This document shows positions 13,731 through 16,514 of a stretch of 16,514 nt of DNA, piece after piece; positions within the stretch are counted from its first letter, which is position 1; each line of letters opens with the position of its first letter. Position numbers and translations under genes: made by a program. Location of the stretch: positions 1-16,514 of the forward strand of contig JAADFP010000163.1 of the NCBI GenBank assembly GCA_013152825.1, read 5' to 3'. The DNA is from Caldisericota bacterium. Lineage in GTDB: Bacteria > CAIJMQ01 > JAADFP01. The notes under the pieces are model-generated. The model had not been told where the DNA came from and made no database searches. It saw only the letters and a program-made list of their open reading frames with translations.

Positions 13731-14366
13731 TTATGCCTGTAACAAGCGTTTTGCTACGTCTACCGCAGTAGCTGCATCTGGGGCATAGCCATCTGCTTCA
13801 ATTTCATCAGCGTATTCCTGGGTAATAGGTGCTCCTCCTACCATGACTTTTACTTTTTCTCTTACACCTGCTTGTTTCAAGGCTTCTATAACTTCTTTCA
13901 TAGAAGGCATAGTGGTGGTAAGCAAGGCACTTAACCCTAATAGGGGGATGTTCTCATTTTTTACTGTCTCTACAAATTTTTCAGCCGGTACATCTACGCC
14001 CAGGTCGATCACCTCGAAACCTGCACCTCGCAGCATCATGGATACCAGGTTTTTCCCGATATCATGGAGATCGCCTTTCACTGTTCCTATGATGTACTTT
14101 GCCACGGGTTTAATACCTGACTTCACCAGAAGAGGTTTTACAATATCCATACCTCTGCTCATGGCGCGGGCAGCAATTAGCACTTCTGGCACGTAAAACT
14201 CATTACTTTTGAATTTCACCCCTACCACATTCATACCAGCTATTAAACCTTTGTTTAAAACATCCTGTACCTCTACACCTTCATCAAGAGCCTTTTTTAC
14301 TAGCTCATCCACTTCATTGGCTCTTCCTTTGATTACTGCTTCCGCAATACTTTCCAGTATTTCCAT
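13731..14366 (-). CDS. Corrinoid (B12-binding) methyl-carrier protein
   Basis: The 211-residue protein has the two-domain form of methyltransferase cognate corrinoid proteins (MtmC/MtbC/MttC and MtaC type). A helical cap domain (about 1-85) is followed by the Rossmann-like cobalamin domain. The B12 signature is GDLHDIGKN (98-106), with His101 as the lower cobalt ligand, then SALLTTTM (146-153) and MVGGAPITQEYADEIEADGY (175-194). Such proteins carry a methyl group on cobalt between a substrate-specific methyltransferase and an acceptor methyltransferase. Neither partner gene is in the window, so the methyl donor (methylamine, methanol, methoxy compound or other) is unknown. The ATG has an excellent SD, AAGGAGGTG. 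The gene is a single transcription unit with its own terminator, divergent from cysE. Confidence 0.92.
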   Translation of the reverse strand: MEILESIAEAVIKGRANEVDELVKKALDEGVEVQDVLNKGLIAGMNVVGVKFKSNEFYVPEVLIAARAMSRGMDIVKPLLVKSGIKPVAKYIIGTVKGDLHDIGKNLVSMMLRGAGFEVIDLGVDVPAEKFVETVKNENIPLLGLSALLTTTMPSMKEVIEALKQAGVREKVKVMVGGAPITQEYADEIEADGYAPDAATAVDVAKRLLQA

Positions 14367-14390
14367 AATGACACCTCCTTATGGGGGAGA

Positions 14391-14396
14391 ATTATA
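14391..14396 (-). promoter_or_regulatory. -10 box of the corrinoid protein gene
   Basis: A perfect TATAAT (complement of 14391-14396) lies 24 bases upstream of the ATG, leaving room for a leader of about 17 bases that carries the AAGGAGGTG Shine-Dalgarno. The -35 region, 17 bases further up, is T-rich (GTGTTT) and weak. Confidence 0.5.
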
Positions 14397-14476
14397 CTAC
14401 AAATTTCCAAAAAAAACACCACTATTTTACCACACCCGGAAAACTGTTTCTCCACTTAAATTGACATTTCGGGGTG

Positions 14477-14485
14477 TGTTATAAT
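14477..14485 (+). promoter_or_regulatory. Extended -10 promoter of cysE
   Basis: TGT plus TATAAT (14480-14485) forms a perfect extended -10 box. It gives a leader of about 60 bases before the cysE ATG. A TTGACA at 14461-14466 is only 13 bases away, too close for a normal -35, so the extended -10 is more likely to be the working element. Confidence 0.5.
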
Positions 14486-14554
14486 ACTTCCAGGTAGAGG
14501 GTTGCAGGTTGAGAGGAAGTAGTCGGGAACTAAAAAGTTAAGTTGGAGGATATA

Positions 14555-15193
14555 ATGGCAGGCTTTTGGGAAACGCTAAACGAGGATATCAGGACAGTAT
14601 TTAAGAGGGACCCTGCAGCAAGAACTTTCTGGGAGGTGATTCTCTGTTATCCAGGGCTGCATGCACTCTGGCTGCACAGGATTGCCCACTGGTTCTGGAA
14701 AAAAGGGTGGGTAGTACCTGCCAGATTTATTTCTCATATCGGCCGTTTTCTCACCGGTATTGAGATTCATCCGGGAGCTAAAATAGGAAGAAAATTTTTC
14801 ATCGATCATGGCATGGGTGTAGTAATTGGGGAAACCACAGAGATAGGAAGTGATGTGCTCCTTTATCAAGGAGTTGTTCTGGGTGGTGTGAGTCTGGAGA
14901 AAAAAAAGAGACACCCTACAATTAAAGATCATGTAGTTATTGGTGCTGGAGCAAAGGTCCTGGGTAATATTACTATTGGGGAATGGTCAAGGATTGGAGC
15001 GGGTTCAGTGGTGGTTAAAGATGTGCCTTCTCATTCCACCGTGGTGGGGATTCCAGGCAGGATTGTAAAAGAAAAAGGTAAACCAGTTATTGATCTTCAC
15101 CATGAAAGGCTCCCTGATCCTGTAGTGGAAGCTATAAAACAGCTGGAAAGCAGGGTGAAGAGTTTAGAGGAACAGTTGGAAAAGAAAAAATAA
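14555..15193 (+). CDS. cysE: Serine O-acetyltransferase
   Basis: CysE acetylates serine with acetyl-CoA to O-acetylserine, the precursor of cysteine. The 212-residue product is the short bacterial form. A helical N-terminus ([19 protein letters not shown]) is followed by left-handed beta-helix hexapeptide repeats: [11 protein letters not shown] (68-78), [11 protein letters not shown] (84-94), [24 protein letters not shown] in sections (127-150). Asp84-His85 and His120 fit the catalytic residues known in E. coli CysE. The tail ([23 protein letters not shown]) looks like a short coiled coil. I use the ATG at 14555, which has a GGAGG five bases upstream; the TTG at 14543 would overlap this SD. 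A cysteine synthase gene, a frequent partner, is absent from the window. Confidence 0.94.
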   Translation: MAGFWETLNEDIRTVFKRDPAARTFWEVILCYPGLHALWLHRIAHWFWKKGWVVPARFISHIGRFLTGIEIHPGAKIGRKFFIDHGMGVVIGETTEIGSDVLLYQGVVLGGVSLEKKKRHPTIKDHVVIGAGAKVLGNITIGEWSRIGAGSVVVKDVPSHSTVVGIPGRIVKEKGKPVIDLHHERLPDPVVEAIKQLESRVKSLEEQLEKKK

Positions 15194-15232
15194 TATCTTT
15201 AGTAAACAGTGAGTAGTGGGGGAATTATTGTC

Positions 15233-15259
15233 AGTTGTGAGTTGTCACACTACCTTTTT
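15233..15259 (+). terminator. Possible terminator after cysE
   Basis: TGTGA (15236-15240) pairs with TCACA (15245-15249) around GTTG, extended by AG/CT with one bulged T, and is followed three bases later by TTTTT. The stem is short, so this is a modest candidate. Confidence 0.35.
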
Positions 15260-15308
15260 AATCTCAAATTTCCCAAGCAAGAGACCAGGATACCGGGATA
15301 CTAACTTA

Positions 15309-15317
15309 TGATAAAAT
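15309..15317 (+). promoter_or_regulatory. Extended -10 box before the FmdB-like gene
   Basis: TGA plus TAAAAT (15312-15317) resembles an extended -10 element 35 bases before the ATG. No recognisable -35 box lies at the usual distance. Confidence 0.3.
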
Positions 15318-15352
15318 AAAGAAGAGAATTGCTTTTTGTCAGGTTAGGTTAA

Positions 15353-15574
15353 ATGCCGATTTTTACCTATCTTTGCAGAGAATGCGGGGAGAAATTTGAG
15401 CTTTTGAAGGGGATTTCTTCTTCTGAGAAAGAAACAAAATGTCCCCGGTGCGATAGTAGAGAAGTAGAAAAAACCTTTGCTACTTTTGGAGTTAAAAGTT
15501 CCTCAGGCAGTAGCTCCTCTTCCAGCTGTACTACCTGTTCTGCTTCTTCCTGTTCCACCTGTTCCCGGGGATAG
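15353..15574 (+). CDS. FmdB-family zinc ribbon protein
   Basis: The 73-residue protein begins MPIFTYLCRECGEKFE, the hallmark of the FmdB putative regulatory zinc-ribbon family. Cys8/Cys11 and Cys30/Cys33 form the metal site. The family was named after a protein of formamidase/acetamidase operons, and its actual role is unknown. Two features stand out: a Ser-rich linker (49-58) and a second cysteine cluster at the end, C59-T-T-C62 and C67-S-T-C70, which could bind another metal. Such Ser/Cys-rich tails are common in this family. The gene lies alone between cysE and a glycosyltransferase, with only a weak GGTT-type SD. Confidence 0.88.
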   Translation: MPIFTYLCRECGEKFELLKGISSSEKETKCPRCDSREVEKTFATFGVKSSSGSSSSSSCTTCSASSCSTCSRG

Positions 15575-15598
15575 CTGTTTCTTGGTAGTGGATGGGTG

Positions 15599-15635
15599 GA
15601 GATACAGAAAATAGGTGTTTGTATCTCTGCTTTTC
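15599..15635 (+). terminator. Possible terminator after the FmdB-like gene
   Basis: GAGATACA (15599-15606) pairs perfectly with TGTATCTC (15620-15627) over a 13-base loop, followed by TGC and a TTTTC run. An 8-bp AT-rich stem with a short T-run makes a moderate candidate. Confidence 0.35.
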
Positions 15636-15640
15636 TCTGG

Positions 15641-15670
15641 AATTCCAGCAAGCGGAGTTCCAGCTTGCGA
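15641..15670. repeat. Short palindromic element with GCAAGC/GCTTGC arms
   Basis: GGAATTCC is itself a palindrome. It is followed by GCAAGC, GGA, TCC and GCTTGC arranged as a near-perfect inverted repeat. It lies between the FmdB-like gene and the glycosyltransferase and looks like an intergenic repeat unit. No second copy is present in the window. Confidence 0.3.
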
Positions 15671-15722
15671 CGCCTTTTATTGCCCGACTTTATGTTGGGT
15701 TGCAGGATTAGGATAAATAATT

Positions 15723-16514
15723 TTGGCAGACAAAAAATTTTTTATTTTACTCGTTTTTCTTACTCTCTTATATTTATCTTATCTTACTCCCAACCTTTCT
15801 TTAGACGGAGATAATGCCCGTTATATAATCCTATCTAAATCATTACTATCAGAAAAGAGCTTGAATTTCATAAATCAACCTGGCTCTCCTGTGGCGCATC
15901 CTTTTACTCCAGGATATCCCCTGCTTCTGATTCCTTTTCTAGTTATTGGTAAGGGGGCTGTGATTATTTTGAAGATTTCTTCTCTTCTTTTCCTGGTGCT
16001 TTCCCTCTATCTGATTAAGAAGCAATTTTCTGATGTGCCCTATCCTTCCTTTCTCCTTCTTTTACTATCCTTGAATCCATACTTAATTTCTTTTTCTCAT
16101 CAGGTAATGAGTGAATTGCCCTACATGTTTTTTTCCCTGTTAACCTTGAAATTAAGCGAGGAGGATTCTAATTTCCGGGCTTCACTGTGGTTGTTAGCCA
16201 GCCTGGTTTTCAGTATTGCTATACGCCAGATAGGTGTTTCTCTTTTTATGGCGGTTCTGGTCTTTGCAGTATGGAAGAAGAAAAAGAATCTGGTTATGCC
16301 CATTCTGGGTAGTTGTATTTTTATTTTTTATCTTTTATGGAGAGACTTTTTTGCTTCCTCTTCCTACCTTTCCCAGGTATTCTACCTTCCTTATCAGGAA
16401 GGAATGCGGATAAATTTACCCGGGTTGATTACCCGGATAAGCAACAATTTTTTCGCCTATATTACAGGCTTCCAGTCTCATAAATTACTAAAGTTGGCTA
16501 TGATGTTTTCTTCT
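15723..16514 (+). CDS. GT-C type membrane glycosyltransferase, N-terminal part (leaves the window)
   Basis: An open frame runs from TTG at 15723 to the window end (264 codons, no stop). A TAA lies three codons upstream of the TTG, so the start is a TTG, or a rarer ATT/ATA; an AGGA lies nine bases before the TTG. The first membrane span (KKFFILLVFLTLLYLSYL) is followed by SLDGDNARYIILSKSLL, whose DGDNARY (28-34) matches the acidic motif in the first outer loop of PMT/ArnT-like glycosyltransferases. AHPFTPGYPLLLIPFL and repeated spans follow. Such enzymes transfer sugars from polyprenyl-phosphate donors on the periplasmic face of the inner membrane. Acceptor and sugar are unknown. The family fit is clearer than for the gene at 665-2098. 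Confidence 0.75.
   Translation, partial: MADKKFFILLVFLTLLYLSYLTPNLSLDGDNARYIILSKSLLSEKSLNFINQPGSPVAHPFTPGYPLLLIPFLVIGKGAVIILKISSLLFLVLSLYLIKKQFSDVPYPSFLLLLLSLNPYLISFSHQVMSELPYMFFSLLTLKLSEEDSNFRASLWLLASLVFSIAIRQIGVSLFMAVLVFAVWKKKKNLVMPILGSCIFIFYLLWRDFFASSSYLSQVFYLPYQEGMRINLPGLITRISNNFFAYITGFQSHKLLKLAMMFSS

Noticed and set aside
14461..14466. TTGACA as the -35 box of cysE
   Set aside because: Only 13 bases separate it from TATAAT, too short for sigma70 spacing; the extended -10 explains the promoter better.
14543..14554. TTG start for cysE four codons upstream
   Set aside because: The GGAGG Shine-Dalgarno for the ATG at 14555 would lie inside the coding region, and the ATG has ideal spacing.

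Overview
The window comes from a diderm (Gram-negative-type) bacterium of moderate GC content. Three enzymes of KDO (3-deoxy-D-manno-octulosonate) synthesis lie in one gene block, next to membrane glycosyltransferases and a polyprenyl-phosphate sugar transferase, so the cell builds LPS and surface polysaccharide. A corrinoid methyl-carrier protein, an FMN nitroreductase and the many dispersed intergenic repeats would suit an anaerobic, uncultured candidate-phylum lineage, but the sequence alone does not fix the taxon.

Layout. (1) 1-664: the first codons of dtd (minus, leaving the window), a short coding-like remnant, and about 500 bases of repeats and hairpins without a convincing gene. (2) 10329 down to 665, minus strand: one long, tightly packed, probably single transcript: argH, SagB-like nitroreductase, SDR, kdsA, a 40-residue membrane ORF, TSUP permease, kdsD (frame broken twice), a DUF4258 / YgiT-type toxin-antitoxin pair, kdsC, xylB, and a GT-C-like membrane protein. 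Neighbours overlap by 4-29 bases or are separated by fewer than 30. (3) 10412-11770, plus: a WcaJ/WbaP-like sugar-phosphate transferase, divergent from argH across an 82-base two-way promoter region. (4) 11771-13680: an AAA/DUF4143 ATPase (minus) bracketed by same-orientation copies of the intergenic repeat mosaic, which looks like an accessory island. (5) 13681-15193: a corrinoid protein (minus) with a strong intrinsic terminator, divergent from cysE (plus). (6) 15353-16514: an FmdB-type zinc ribbon protein and the start of a GT-C glycosyltransferase that leaves the window.

How the genes fit together. KdsD makes arabinose-5-P from ribulose-5-P, KdsA condenses it with PEP, and KdsC removes the phosphate to give KDO. 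XylB could feed pentose phosphate into the same route. The sugar transferase and the GT-C proteins would use activated sugars for surface glycans. ArgH and CysE are amino-acid biosynthesis genes.

Most notable points: the toxin-antitoxin pair sits exactly in the kdsD-kdsC junction, bounded by the same 9-base word on both sides; kdsD carries two opposite single-base homopolymer frameshifts; the SDR lacks its usual catalytic Lys and Asn; several promoters place the -10 box 6-8 bases before the start codon, predicting leaderless mRNAs; and a small membrane ORF is hidden between kdsA and the TSUP gene.
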